Positions 26,397 to 35,125 are shown, counted from the first letter of the stretch. The stretch: DNA of 64,000 bases from Arthrobacter methylotrophus (GCF_039539965.1 NZ_BAABED010000001.1:1426001-1490000), one strand, 5' to 3'. Notes: generated from the sequence alone by a model not told the origin. Translations and numbers: made by a program.

Positions 26397-27266
26397 TCAG
26401 TTGCCGATTTCGGTGCGGACGGCGTAGAGCTCCGGGAAGAAGGTCAAGCCAAGGGCCCGCTTGAGGAAGTCGACGCCTGAGGAGCCGCCCGTGCCCACCT
26501 TGAATCCGATGGTTCGCTGCACCGTACGCAAGTGGCGGAAGCGCCAGGTCTGGAAATTGTCCTCGATGTCCACGAGGTCTTCGCATGCCTCGTAGAATCC
26601 CCAGGGGGTGTCTTCCGATTCGTAGATCTTTTGGAAGACGGGGACTAGCTCCTTCTGGAACGTCCACGGTTCGCTGGTGTCCCGTTCCAGGATTTGAGGG
26701 GGAACGGCGTAGCCGGCCCGCGCGAGGACTGCGAGGAAGGCATCGTAGAGCGTCGGCTCCTCCAAGAGGGTGCTGAGCTGGCTGTGCGCTGCCGGATCGC
26801 TCTCGAAGACCCGGAGCATGTCGCGGTTCTTATTGCCCAGCAGGAACTCTACGCCGCGATACTGGTGGGACTGGAACCCTGACGAGCTGCCCAGGAAGCG
26901 CCGGAATTCGGAGTACTCGCGCGGTGTCAGGGTGCCAAGGACTGACCACTGTTCCGTCATGGTCCGCTGGATCGCCTTGACCCGTGCGATGCATTTCAGG
27001 GCCTTGGCAAGATGGTCCGCATCAAGGAGCCGGCGGGCTTCAAGGAGCTCGTGCAGGACGAGCTTGAGCCATAGCTCGCTCGTTTGATGCTGGATGATGA
27101 ACAGCAATTCGTCATGGTGTTCAGGGGTACTCAACGGGTGCTGGGCCGTCAGCAGGCGGTCAAGGTCCAGATACCCGCTGTAGGACATGGCCTGGCTGAA
27201 GTCGGTACGGACCGAATCCTCGATGTGCCTGATGCTTTGGGCGGAGTGGCCCGTTGGTTTTTCCAT
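26397..27266 (-). CDS. kynA: Tryptophan 2,3-dioxygenase
   Basis: This 289-residue haem enzyme oxidises L-tryptophan to N-formylkynurenine. The active-site histidine lies in FIIQHQTSELWLKL, the haem ligand in RHLRTVQRTIGFKVG, and the substrate/haem pocket in GTGGSSGVDFL. Length fits the bacterial tetrameric enzyme. No SD is seen before ATG 27264-27266. A TTGACG / TACGCT promoter at 27273-27300 would start RNA at the ATG itself. It is first in the kynA-kynU-paaX operon and divergent from lysC. Confidence 0.96.
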   Translation of the reverse strand: MEKPTGHSAQSIRHIEDSVRTDFSQAMSYSGYLDLDRLLTAQHPLSTPEHHDELLFIIQHQTSELWLKLVLHELLEARRLLDADHLAKALKCIARVKAIQRTMTEQWSVLGTLTPREYSEFRRFLGSSSGFQSHQYRGVEFLLGNKNRDMLRVFESDPAAHSQLSTLLEEPTLYDAFLAVLARAGYAVPPQILERDTSEPWTFQKELVPVFQKIYESEDTPWGFYEACEDLVDIEDNFQTWRFRHLRTVQRTIGFKVGTGGSSGVDFLKRALGLTFFPELYAVRTEIGN

Positions 27267-27272
27267 GTCTTG

Positions 27273-27300
27273 AGCGTATCAGTTATGTGACGGGCGTCAA
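27273..27300 (-). promoter_or_regulatory. kynA promoter, predicted leaderless
   Basis: On the minus strand a -35 TTGACG (27295-27300), a 16-base spacer and a -10 TACGCT (27273-27278) are followed by six bases and the ATG. This would give a leaderless mRNA. Confidence 0.55.
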
Positions 27301-27366
27301 TATAGTGAATTTATGAAAAGCCTTGGTTGTTGCGAGTCTTCCTAAGGTTCCTTTTTGTTGCCTGAG

Positions 27367-27394
27367 TGAACCGCTCGCGAGGTCTATACGTTGT
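27367..27394 (+). promoter_or_regulatory. Possible ECF-sigma-type promoter of the lysC/NRPS genes
   Basis: TGAACC (27367-27372), a 16-base spacer, then CGTTGT (27389-27394) resembles the AAC...CGT pattern of ECF sigma factors. It is close to the M. tuberculosis SigL consensus as I recall it. TAAAAT at 27394-27399 could instead be a -10, but no good -35 is found for it. Confidence 0.35.
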
Positions 27395-27432
27395 AAAATC
27401 GGCAAGGGGGTATGCGGGCTCCAGGAGGCTCC

Positions 27433-28872
27433 ATGTACCAGCAGACAGTCAGCATCCGAGATATATCAGCAGGCAGTCAGCATTCGGAGGTAGTTGGACC
27501 AGAACACCGCCTCGGTATCGAACAAAGTGCGCTTCAAGCGCACACAAAACTTCGAGGCCGGGACCTCATAGTGCAGAAATACGGGGGATCCTCCGTGGCC
27601 GACGCGGCAGCCATCAAGCGCGTGGCCGGGCGGATCGCTGAGACCCGGGCGGCCGGACACCCCTTGGTGGTCGTGGTGTCGGCAATGGGCGACACCACCG
27701 ACGAACTTCTTGACTTGGCAGTGTCCCTGAGTCCCAGTCCTCCCGCAGACGAGCTTGACACCTTGCTGACCACCGGCGAGCGGATCTCGGTGATGCTCTT
27801 GGCGATTGCATTGTCGGACCGGGGGGTTCCGTCCCGGACTTTCAGCGGAAAGAAAGCCGGACTGGTTACCGACGGCGTCCACGGTAAGGCACACATTGTC
27901 GACGTCGACCCGCGCCGTATCCGCGCATGCCTGAAGCGCGAAGAAGTTGCCATCGTGGCCGGGTTCCAGGGAAAAGGGCTCAAGAAGAAAGGGGTCACCA
28001 CGCTGGGCCGGGGCGGTTCAGACATCACTGCGGTAGCCTTGGCCGCCGCCTTGGGTGCCGGGATGTGCGAAATCTACACCGACGTGGACGGCGTTTACAC
28101 CGCGGACCCCCGCGTCGTTCCCAAGGCACAAAAAATCGACGTCATTTCAAATCCGGCAATGCTGGAACTGGCTGCCTCCGGCTCCAAGGTGCTGCATCCC
28201 AGGGGCCTCGAGTATGCCAGCCGGTTTGGCGTCCCCCTCCATGTGCGCTCTTCATTCAGCCGTGCAGGGGGAACACTGGTCATGCCCGTTCAGGACCATG
28301 GACCCGGCCGTGACCATAAGCCGACATGGGACCATAAGCCCGACTGGGACAGGGTTCCGGTTGTGGAGCAGCCAGTGGTCTCCGCGGTTGAGTGTGACTC
28401 GTCGATGGCGATGCTGACAGCGGTGGGAGTAGCAAACGTAGCCGGAAAGTCCGCCGAAATATTCAGGATTCTTGCGGATGAGCATGCCTACGTCAGCATG
28501 GTCGTCCAGAACGCGTCGTCCGGGAATGCAGGTGGAAGCGATATTTCCCTGGCACTGGCCCGCCGTGACGCGCACCGTGTGCGGTCGGCGCTCTCCGCAT
28601 CCCAGGTGGCCATTGGCTTCCGCGGACTTCACTACGACGACGAAGTCGGCAAGTTGTCGCTGATCGGGCTGGGGATGCGCACGGATGCCCAGGTATTTTC
28701 CCGGCTCTTCAAAGCCCTGTCGGACGCCGGCGTCAACATCGAGCTGATTTCGACGTCGGACATGTGCATCGATGTCACCATGCGGGCGGCCGTGCTTGAG
28801 GACGCGAGGCGCGCCGTTCGGTCAGCCTTCGGGCTGGAGTATGCCGGGGAGGAGGCCGTCACTGCGACTTAG
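27433..28872 (+). CDS. lysC: Aspartokinase (polymer cluster)
   Basis: This 479-residue kinase phosphorylates L-aspartate, the first step to aspartate semialdehyde. The kinase domain begins VQKYGGSSVAD and has TLGRGGSDITAVALAAALGAG and TDVDGVYTADPR. Two ACT regulatory domains fill the C-terminal third. ATG 27433 is chosen because AGGAGG lies four bases upstream. Two features are unusual: a 40-residue N-terminal extension before the KYGGSS core, and a linker with a DHKPxWD repeat (about residues 300-312). It sits beside a diaminobutyrate aminotransferase and an NRPS, so it probably feeds that pathway. Confidence 0.93.
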   Translation: MYQQTVSIRDISAGSQHSEVVGPEHRLGIEQSALQAHTKLRGRDLIVQKYGGSSVADAAAIKRVAGRIAETRAAGHPLVVVVSAMGDTTDELLDLAVSLSPSPPADELDTLLTTGERISVMLLAIALSDRGVPSRTFSGKKAGLVTDGVHGKAHIVDVDPRRIRACLKREEVAIVAGFQGKGLKKKGVTTLGRGGSDITAVALAAALGAGMCEIYTDVDGVYTADPRVVPKAQKIDVISNPAMLELAASGSKVLHPRGLEYASRFGVPLHVRSSFSRAGGTLVMPVQDHGPGRDHKPTWDHKPDWDRVPVVEQPVVSAVECDSSMAMLTAVGVANVAGKSAEIFRILADEHAYVSMVVQNASSGNAGGSDISLALARRDAHRVRSALSASQVAIGFRGLHYDDEVGKLSLIGLGMRTDAQVFSRLFKALSDAGVNIELISTSDMCIDVTMRAAVLEDARRAVRSAFGLEYAGEEAVTAT

Positions 28873-28940
28873 CGGGGCCGCAGCGCCGGCTCCCCCTTCT
28901 CCCCGTGGCCAAGAGGAACGAACCGCGGGAAGCGCTCAGT

Positions 28941-28965
28941 CATGGATCCGCCTTGCGGATCCATG
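28941..28965 (+). promoter_or_regulatory. 10-bp hairpin between lysC and the aminotransferase
   Basis: CATGGATCCG, loop CCTTG, CGGATCCATG: a perfect stem 19 bases before the aminotransferase ATG 28984, just ahead of its AAGGA SD. It has no T-tract. It may stabilise or process the mRNA, or lower read-through from lysC. Confidence 0.5.
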
Positions 28966-28983
28966 GGATAAGGACCTATTGCC

Positions 28984-30419
28984 ATGAACACTCTCCCGCA
29001 GCAGGCAACACTGACCTCGGCGCACGTCACCGGACCCCTCCCAGGACCCAGATCCGCCGAAATGTTGGCGCACCAGGAACGCGCCGAGTCCAGTGCCAGG
29101 ACCTACCCGCGGCATCTGCCCATAGCGATCGCCGAAGGCCAAGGGGCCTTTGTCCGGGACATGGACGGCAATGTCTTCATCGATTTCCTGTCCGGCGCCG
29201 GAGTTTTGTCCCTTGGCCACAGCCATCCCGAACTGGCTGACGTTGTCGCCGGTCAGGTGCACAGTTTGAGCCATGGACTTGATTTCCCGACACCGGCGAA
29301 AGACGCCTTCACGAGGGCACAGCTGTCGATGCTCCCCGGGGACTCGCCGACAGGATGAAGATCCACTTCTGCGGACCGACTGGTGCGAATGCCGTGGATG
29401 CTGCCATCAAATTGTGCAAGACGGCTACCGGGCGCGCGGACATTGTGTCGTTCCAAGGAGGGTTTCATGGCAGCAGCGCCGCGGGCATGGCGTTGACCGG
29501 GCTCGTCGAACAGAAGCGCCCGGTAGCGAACGGGATGCCCGGAGTGCACTTCTTCCCGTTCTCCTACTGCTCCCGGTGCCCGGTTGGCCTGCACCGGGCG
29601 ACGTGTTCAACCAACTGTGTCCAGTTCCTCGAAAATTCCCTCAAGGATCCCCTCGGAGGCATTCCCCTTCCTGCGGCCGTCATTATGGAAATGGTCCAGG
29701 GCGAGGGCGGGGTTGTCCTGGCGACGACGGAATTCGCTCAAACCGTGCGCAGGGTGACCCGGGAGCTGGGGATTCCGTTGATTATCGACGAGATCCAGAC
29801 CGGGTGCGGCCGTACCGGGACGTGGTTCGCGTTTGAGCAGTTCGGAATCGAGCCGGACGTCATCATCGCTTCCAAGGCCCTCAGCGGAATTGGCCTCCCC
29901 GTTGCGCTGATCATCTACAGCAAGGAACTGGACTGCTGGCTCCCCGGCGCGCACACGGGCACGTTCCGAGGAAACCAGCTCGCCTTCGCGGCGGGAGCCG
30001 CAGCGGTAGAGGTTATCCGGCGCGACGATGTTCTCGGCAACGTACGCAGGCGCGGGGAGCAGATACGCCGGCTATTGAGTCCTTTGGCCGTCAATCCCTG
30101 GGTGCGCGAGGTTCGCGGCCGCGGCCTGATGTGGGGAATCGAACTCGCCGATCCGGAGACAGGCCGCCCGGCAGGGGACATGGCCCGTGCAGTTCAACTC
30201 AGCGCCCTCGAGCTGGGCCTGATTCTCGAATGCGGTGGCCGGGACGACGCCGTGGTCAGGCTCCTTCCCCCGCTGAACATCACGGAAGAGCTCGTCGAGG
30301 CCGCATGCAAGCTCCTACTGGCCGCTATTACCGAACAAAGTTCCAGGGCGGGTCAAGCGGCTCTTGACAAGCAAGCGGCTCTCGCCGCCAACAAGACAAC
30401 AGGCGAAGCGGCCCCCTAG
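28984..30419 (+). pseudogene. Diaminobutyrate-2-oxoglutarate aminotransferase, frameshifted
   Basis: The enzyme would convert aspartate 4-semialdehyde plus glutamate to L-2,4-diaminobutyrate. The first 124 codons ([37 protein letters not shown]) end at TGA 29356-29358. The remaining 354 codons start at an overlapping ATG (ATGA) in the -1 frame. They hold CGPTGANAVDAAIKLCKTATG, the PLP aspartate (LIIDEIQTGCGRTG), the lysine site (IASKALSGIGLP) and FRGNQLAFAAG. The EctB/PvdH-type family is clear. One extra base in the CCCCGGGG run at 29336-29343 would restore [11 protein letters not shown]. All catalytic motifs are intact, so this is either a recent lesion or a base-call error. Confidence 0.88.
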
Positions 30420-30453
30420 GGCCAGGACACCGAGACTGCATTGGGAGCGAAGC

Positions 30454-33400
30454 GTGGGAAGACATGTGGACCAGGGCAGGACCCCCAGCAAAGCGCCCAC
30501 AAGCGCCAGGCTCAAGGCACACCCCAGGGACAGGACCTTGGTGCTGGTAGGCGCAGAGCGGGGCACCTCCTCCACCCCGAGGGGTGCCGAAGAGCGCCTT
30601 GAGGAGCTCTTCGAAGAACGATGCGACCGGCAGCAAGCCGAAGGCCGCCGTGGCCATCCCGCCGTGGACACAGCGGATGGACCGCTGAGATATGAAGAAA
30701 TCGACGTCCGGGCGAACCGGCTCGCCCGCTTCCTCCTGGCCCACGGGGTCAGCCCGGGCGACAGAATCGCACTGCTCTTTGACGACGCGGTGCGGTCCTA
30801 CATCTGCATGCTGGCCGTCCTCAAGGCCCATGCCGTCTACGTGCCCCTCGACCCGGCGTTTCCGTCGGACAGAATTTCCTATATTGTCGCCGACTCCGAC
30901 GTAGCCATGGTCCTCACGGAATCCCGCCTCGCGGACACTCTCCTGCCTGATGCTGCGGCTCGCGCGATGTACCTGGACAAAGCGGACCGGGAAATTTCAG
31001 CGTTCGCCCCGTCCCGCTTGGACTGGCCCGCGCCTACTAGCTCGGCCGACGGCCTTGCCTACATCATTTACACCTCGGGCTCCACCGGAAGACCAAAGGG
31101 GGTAGCCATATCCCACGCGAGCATCTGCCACTTCGTGAGGGTCGCCGCCGACACCTACGGCTACAACGCAGATGACCGGGTTTACCAGGGCATGACCACG
31201 GCATTCGATTTCTCGGTGGAGGAGATCTGGGTGCCTTGGATGGTGGGGGCCACCTTGGTCCCAAGGCCGCCCGGGAACAACCTTCTCGGCGCGGATCTTG
31301 CGGAGTTCATCAGCGCCCGGAACATCACGGCACTCTGCTGCGTACCCACCCTGCTCGCCACCCTTGACGACGAGGTGCCCGGTCTTCGGTTCCTCCTCGT
31401 CTCCGGCGAGGCATGTCCCGCCGACCTGGTGGTCCGTTGGCACAGGCCCGGGCGGCGCTTCTTGAATGTCTACGGGCCTACCGAAGCGACCGTGACAGCC
31501 ACCTGGGGCACGGCGGAGCCCGGCAGGCCCGTGACCCTGGGCAAACCTTTGCCCGGCTATTCGGCAGTCATCCTGGACCCCGTCGAGGACCGTGCACTGC
31601 CTCACGGGGAGCTGGGCGAAATCGGACTGGCCGGCATCGGGCTCGCCCAGGGCTACATCAACCGGCCCGAACTCACCGAAAAGGCCTTCATTCCCGATTT
31701 CCTCGGCTTGGAGGACAACCCCTCCCACCGCATCTACCGCACCGGCGATCTTGGCAGGTTCAACGAGCGCGATGAGATCGAATACCACGGCCGGACTGAC
31801 ACGCAGGTAAAGGTCCGAGGCTACCGGGTCGAGCTCAGCGAGATCGAGAACGTGCTTTTGCAGATGCCGGGCATGGGGGTGGCCGTCGTCAAGACCTGGG
31901 AACCCGAGCCGGGCATGACGGAACTTGTTGCCTACTACACGATGTACGAAGGCGCAGCAAGAGTGGAGGGAATCGAAATCCGGACGTGGCTGGGCGAAAG
32001 ACTCCCGGCGTACATGGTGCCGGGCTATTTCCAGTACCTCCGGAGCATGCCGGTGATGGTCAGCGGGAAGGTGGATCGCAAAAAGCTTCCGAATCCCAGC
32101 GGTCCACGCGCAATCAGTACAGACTTCGCCGACACGAGCCCGGCAACGGCTACGGAGCAGATCCTCGCCCCGGCCTTGGCTGCGGCCCTACAGCTCACGT
32201 CAGTCTCCGCCACGGCCAACTTCTTCAACGACCTCGGCGCAAACTCCCTGCTGATGGCGCATTTCTGCGCGAACGTCCGCAAGGAAGCACATTCCCCGTC
32301 CGTCTCGATGCGCGATGTCTATGCCCATCCGACCATCGCTGCTTTGGCGGCCGCCCTGGACGCCAATGAAACGAGGTTGTCCCCAGCCCGCGCCGACGAC
32401 GGCTCGGAAGCCGCGGCGGTGCCCTTCCTCCGTGTCGGGACAGGCCAGTACGTCTTGTGTGGGGCCTTGCAGGCAATCGCCGCGCTGGCCTACGCCTACG
32501 TGGCGGTCCTCATTCCTTTCGCCGGCCAACAATGGATTGCGGCGTCCCGGCAGCCCATCGACCTCGTGGCGCGCTCGGCCGGCGTCGGCTCACTGGCGTT
32601 CCTCGTACTGGCCATCCTGCCCGTCGGGCTGAAGTGGGTCCTCATCGGCCGTTGGAAGGCCCGAGAGTTCCCCGTCTGGTCCCTGAGCTACTTCCGCTTT
32701 TGGTTCGTGAAGACCGTCATTAACACGAGCCCCATCCGCATGTTTGTCGGGACACCGGTCTTCCCCTTGTACCTGAAGGCATTGGGGGCCAAGATCGGCC
32801 CCCGGGTCACGGTCCTCTCCTCAAAGATTCCGGCCTGCACCGATTTGCTGACGGTGGGCGCGGACACGGTCATCAGGAAGGACTCCACGTTCAACTGCTA
32901 CCGGGCCCACGCCGGCCGGATCCAGACGGGGTCCGTGACCCTGGGGCGCAACGTTCTGATCGGCGAGCAGTCCGTGCTGGACATCGATACAGTCATGGGC
33001 GACGACGCCCAACTGGGACACAGCTCGTCACTGCACCGATTCCAAAGCGTTCCCCCTGGCTCCATCTGGAACGGCTCGCCGGCCCAGCCCGCTGGCACAG
33101 GCTTCCGCCGTGCGGGGCAGGCCAACAGCGGAACGCGCCGTCGGGTTAGCTTCAGCTTCTGGACGGTCGTCATCCACATGGTGGTGTCATCCGCCGCACT
33201 CGCGGCTCTCGACGTCGTACTCGCCTCGCTCCCTTCGGGCGATACAGACCCGACCCGGCTCAGCTTCTGGGCGACGCTCCTGTTGCTCTCGTTCATCGTT
33301 CTCTTCGGCAGCATCGTCACCGCCTTCGTCCTTGCAGCCACCGTTCCCAGGCTGCTGGCGCTCGTGCTCGTCCCTGGCAAGGACTACCCGCTCTATGGCG

Positions 33401-34569
33401 CCCGCTTCGGACTTTTCCGCACCATGCAGCGGCTGACCAACCTCAAGGAACTCCTTAAACTGACCGGCGACAGCTCCATGATCGTGCACTACTTGAAGCT
33501 CTTGGGCTACAAACAACCGAACATGGTGCAGACCGGCTCCAACTTCGGTGTCGGGCTCAAGCATGACAGCCCCACCATGATTACTGTCGGCACCGGCACC
33601 ATGGTCTCGGACGGTCTCTCCATCATCAACGCCGACTACTCGGACACGGCGTTCCGGCTCTCGCCTGCCGCCATCGGGACCAAGAGCTTCTTTGGTAACA
33701 ACATTGCCTATCCCGCCGGGGCTGCCGTGGGCGACAACTGCCTGATCGGGACCAAGACGATGGTGCCGCTGGAGGGTCCGCTGCGCCAAGGGGTCGGCCT
33801 CCTGGGGGCGCCGCCGTTTGAAATCCCGCGGACCGTGGACCGCGACAGCACCTTTGATCGGTTCAGGACAGCCGATGAACTGCGGCGCCGCCTCCCGGCA
33901 AAGAACCGGCACAACGCCGTGACAGTGGCCCTCTATCTCCTTGCCCGCTGGGTCGAGCTGTACGTGATCCTCCTCGCGGCGTGGGCAACGCAGACCCTGT
34001 TGCCCAACGCAGGGGGCATCGGCGCCTTGGCGGGGCTGGGGGCCATGATCGTGACCACGAGCGTTCTGACAATCCTCGTGGAGCGGGCATCCCTGGGCTT
34101 CGGAAGACTTGCCCCCGTGCTCTGCTCGATCTACGAAGTACCCTTCTGGCGGCATGAACGATTCTGGAAGCTCAGTGCCGGGGGAGTCGTGCAGATGTTC
34201 AATGGGACACCGTTCAAACCGGTGATCTGGCGACTGCTGGGGGTCCGCATGGGCAAGAAGGTCTTCGACGACGGCTGTGGGATTCCCGAAAGGACTCTCG
34301 TCACCATCGGAGACCACTGCACCCTCAATGCCAACTCCGTCGTGCAGTGCCATTCCATGGAGGATGGCGCGTTCAAGCTGGATGCGATCTCTGTCGGCAC
34401 CGGGTGCACCCTGGGGGTGGGCGCATTCATCCATTACGGCACCACCATGCACGATGGCTCGGAACTCGAAGCCGACTCGTTCCTCATGAAGGGCGAGGAC
34501 GTCCCGGCAGGGGGTATCTTCGGCGGCAATCCTGCGCGCGAATTGACCCGGCAAGCCGTACTGCGCTGA
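30454..34569 (+). CDS. Pls-type membrane NRPS, predicted diaminobutyrate homopolymer synthetase
   Basis: The 1371-residue protein has the architecture of epsilon-poly-L-lysine synthetase. An adenylation domain covers residues 45-545 (A3 YTSGSTGRPKG 206-216, A4 FDFSVEEIW 251-259, A5 NVYGPTE 338-344, A7 YRTGDLGR 428-435, A10 GKVDRK 538-543). A carrier domain follows with LGANSL (serine 598). Then come three tandem acyltransferase-like domains with hexapeptide-type repeats, separated by three pairs of TM helices (about 669-732, 902-972, 1157-1210). There is no thioesterase. Such enzymes polymerise one amino acid through its side-chain amine. Dab is inferred from neighbours lysC and the aminotransferase. 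GTG 30454 has GGGAG six bases upstream; the frame is open from TTG 30364. Confidence 0.88.
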   Translation: MGRHVDQGRTPSKAPTSARLKAHPRDRTLVLVGAERGTSSTPRGAEERLEELFEERCDRQQAEGRRGHPAVDTADGPLRYEEIDVRANRLARFLLAHGVSPGDRIALLFDDAVRSYICMLAVLKAHAVYVPLDPAFPSDRISYIVADSDVAMVLTESRLADTLLPDAAARAMYLDKADREISAFAPSRLDWPAPTSSADGLAYIIYTSGSTGRPKGVAISHASICHFVRVAADTYGYNADDRVYQGMTTAFDFSVEEIWVPWMVGATLVPRPPGNNLLGADLAEFISARNITALCCVPTLLATLDDEVPGLRFLLVSGEACPADLVVRWHRPGRRFLNVYGPTEATVTATWGTAEPGRPVTLGKPLPGYSAVILDPVEDRALPHGELGEIGLAGIGLAQGYINRPELTEKAFIPDFLGLEDNPSHRIYRTGDLGRFNERDEIEYHGRTDTQVKVRGYRVELSEIENVLLQMPGMGVAVVKTWEPEPGMTELVAYYTMYEGAARVEGIEIRTWLGERLPAYMVPGYFQYLRSMPVMVSGKVDRKKLPNPSGPRAISTDFADTSPATATEQILAPALAAALQLTSVSATANFFNDLGANSLLMAHFCANVRKEAHSPSVSMRDVYAHPTIAALAAALDANETRLSPARADDGSEAAAVPFLRVGTGQYVLCGALQAIAALAYAYVAVLIPFAGQQWIAASRQPIDLVARSAGVGSLAFLVLAILPVGLKWVLIGRWKAREFPVWSLSYFRFWFVKTVINTSPIRMFVGTPVFPLYLKALGAKIGPRVTVLSSKIPACTDLLTVGADTVIRKDSTFNCYRAHAGRIQTGSVTLGRNVLIGEQSVLDIDTVMGDDAQLGHSSSLHRFQSVPPGSIWNGSPAQPAGTGFRRAGQANSGTRRRVSFSFWTVVIHMVVSSAALAALDVVLASLPSGDTDPTRLSFWATLLLLSFIVLFGSIVTAFVLAATVPRLLALVLVPGKDYPLYGARFGLFRTMQRLTNLKELLKLTGDSSMIVHYLKLLGYKQPNMVQTGSNFGVGLKHDSPTMITVGTGTMVSDGLSIINADYSDTAFRLSPAAIGTKSFFGNNIAYPAGAAVGDNCLIGTKTMVPLEGPLRQGVGLLGAPPFEIPRTVDRDSTFDRFRTADELRRRLPAKNRHNAVTVALYLLARWVELYVILLAAWATQTLLPNAGGIGALAGLGAMIVTTSVLTILVERASLGFGRLAPVLCSIYEVPFWRHERFWKLSAGGVVQMFNGTPFKPVIWRLLGVRMGKKVFDDGCGIPERTLVTIGDHCTLNANSVVQCHSMEDGAFKLDAISVGTGCTLGVGAFIHYGTTMHDGSELEADSFLMKGEDVPAGGIFGGNPARELTRQAVLR

Positions 34570-34571
34570 CA

Positions 34572-34592
34572 CCAGCGTTTGCCTTACGCTGG
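34572..34592 (+). terminator. Short hairpin after the NRPS gene
   Basis: CCAGCGT (34572-34578) pairs with ACGCTGG (34586-34592), and CCTTGTT follows. It lies three bases past the NRPS stop. Stem and T-run are modest, so read-through into the HAD gene is possible. Confidence 0.45.
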
Positions 34593-34621
34593 CCTTGTTG
34601 GCACGTCCGGGAGGGGGCTGC

Positions 34622-35125
34622 ATGACAACCGTGAGGGTGTCGCTGTACCTCGATGTCGACGGCGTCGTGAATCCTTTCGGTCCCATGGGCTTCACGGATT
34701 GGGGTACTGAGTGGAAGATCGCTGACGCCGGAATATTGGAGGTGGTGTATGCGGCCGAATTGGTTGAAGGGCTCAACCAGCTCGCCGTCCACCCCGCAGC
34801 GAGGTTCGTCTGGCTGACCACGTGGCAGCGGCTGGCCCCGGAGTTCCTGTGCCCGGCAATCGGCCTCCATGGTGAGCATTGGCCGGTGCTGACCAGCGAC
34901 GGCTGGGACATGAGTGCCGATTGGTGGAAGCTGGATGTTTTGCAGAGGGACGTCCAAGAGTCCGGAGTCGATCGCATCGTATGGATGGATGACCAGCTGG
35001 CCCATGAAGCCGCGGCCCGATCCTGGGTCGAATTCCTCGGCAGCCGTGTGCTTTGGATCTCACCAGACCCGCGGCGGGGCCTCTCCCGGAGCGAGATAGC
35101 GGCGGTTCGACAATTCCTGGGATAA
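34622..35125 (+). CDS. HAD-like protein, 167 aa
   Basis: The product opens with a HAD-type aspartate motif (LYLDVDGVVNPFG), followed by LTTWQR and, near the C-terminus, VWMDDQ. This is the HAD-domain family seen in many actinobacterial genomes; members are small and largely uncharacterised, and a phosphatase role is only presumed. Start ATG 34622 has GGGAGGGGGC upstream. It follows the NRPS gene by 52 bases, but nothing in the sequence ties it to polymer synthesis. Confidence 0.75.
   Translation: MTTVRVSLYLDVDGVVNPFGPMGFTDWGTEWKIADAGILEVVYAAELVEGLNQLAVHPAARFVWLTTWQRLAPEFLCPAIGLHGEHWPVLTSDGWDMSADWWKLDVLQRDVQESGVDRIVWMDDQLAHEAAARSWVEFLGSRVLWISPDPRRGLSRSEIAAVRQFLG

Noticed and set aside
29340..29358. 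Programmed -1 frameshift in the aminotransferase gene
   Set aside because: The run C CCC GGG does not meet the X XXY YYZ rule on both codons, and the upstream product would be a useless fragment. A missing base is simpler.
30364..30453. Upstream TTG start for the NRPS overlapping the aminotransferase
   Set aside because: GTG 30454 has GGGAG at six bases, and the added 30 residues are basic low-complexity sequence overlapping another gene.
34622..35125. HAD-like gene as part of the polymer pathway
   Set aside because: It follows the NRPS but a hairpin intervenes and no phosphatase step is needed in the predicted route.
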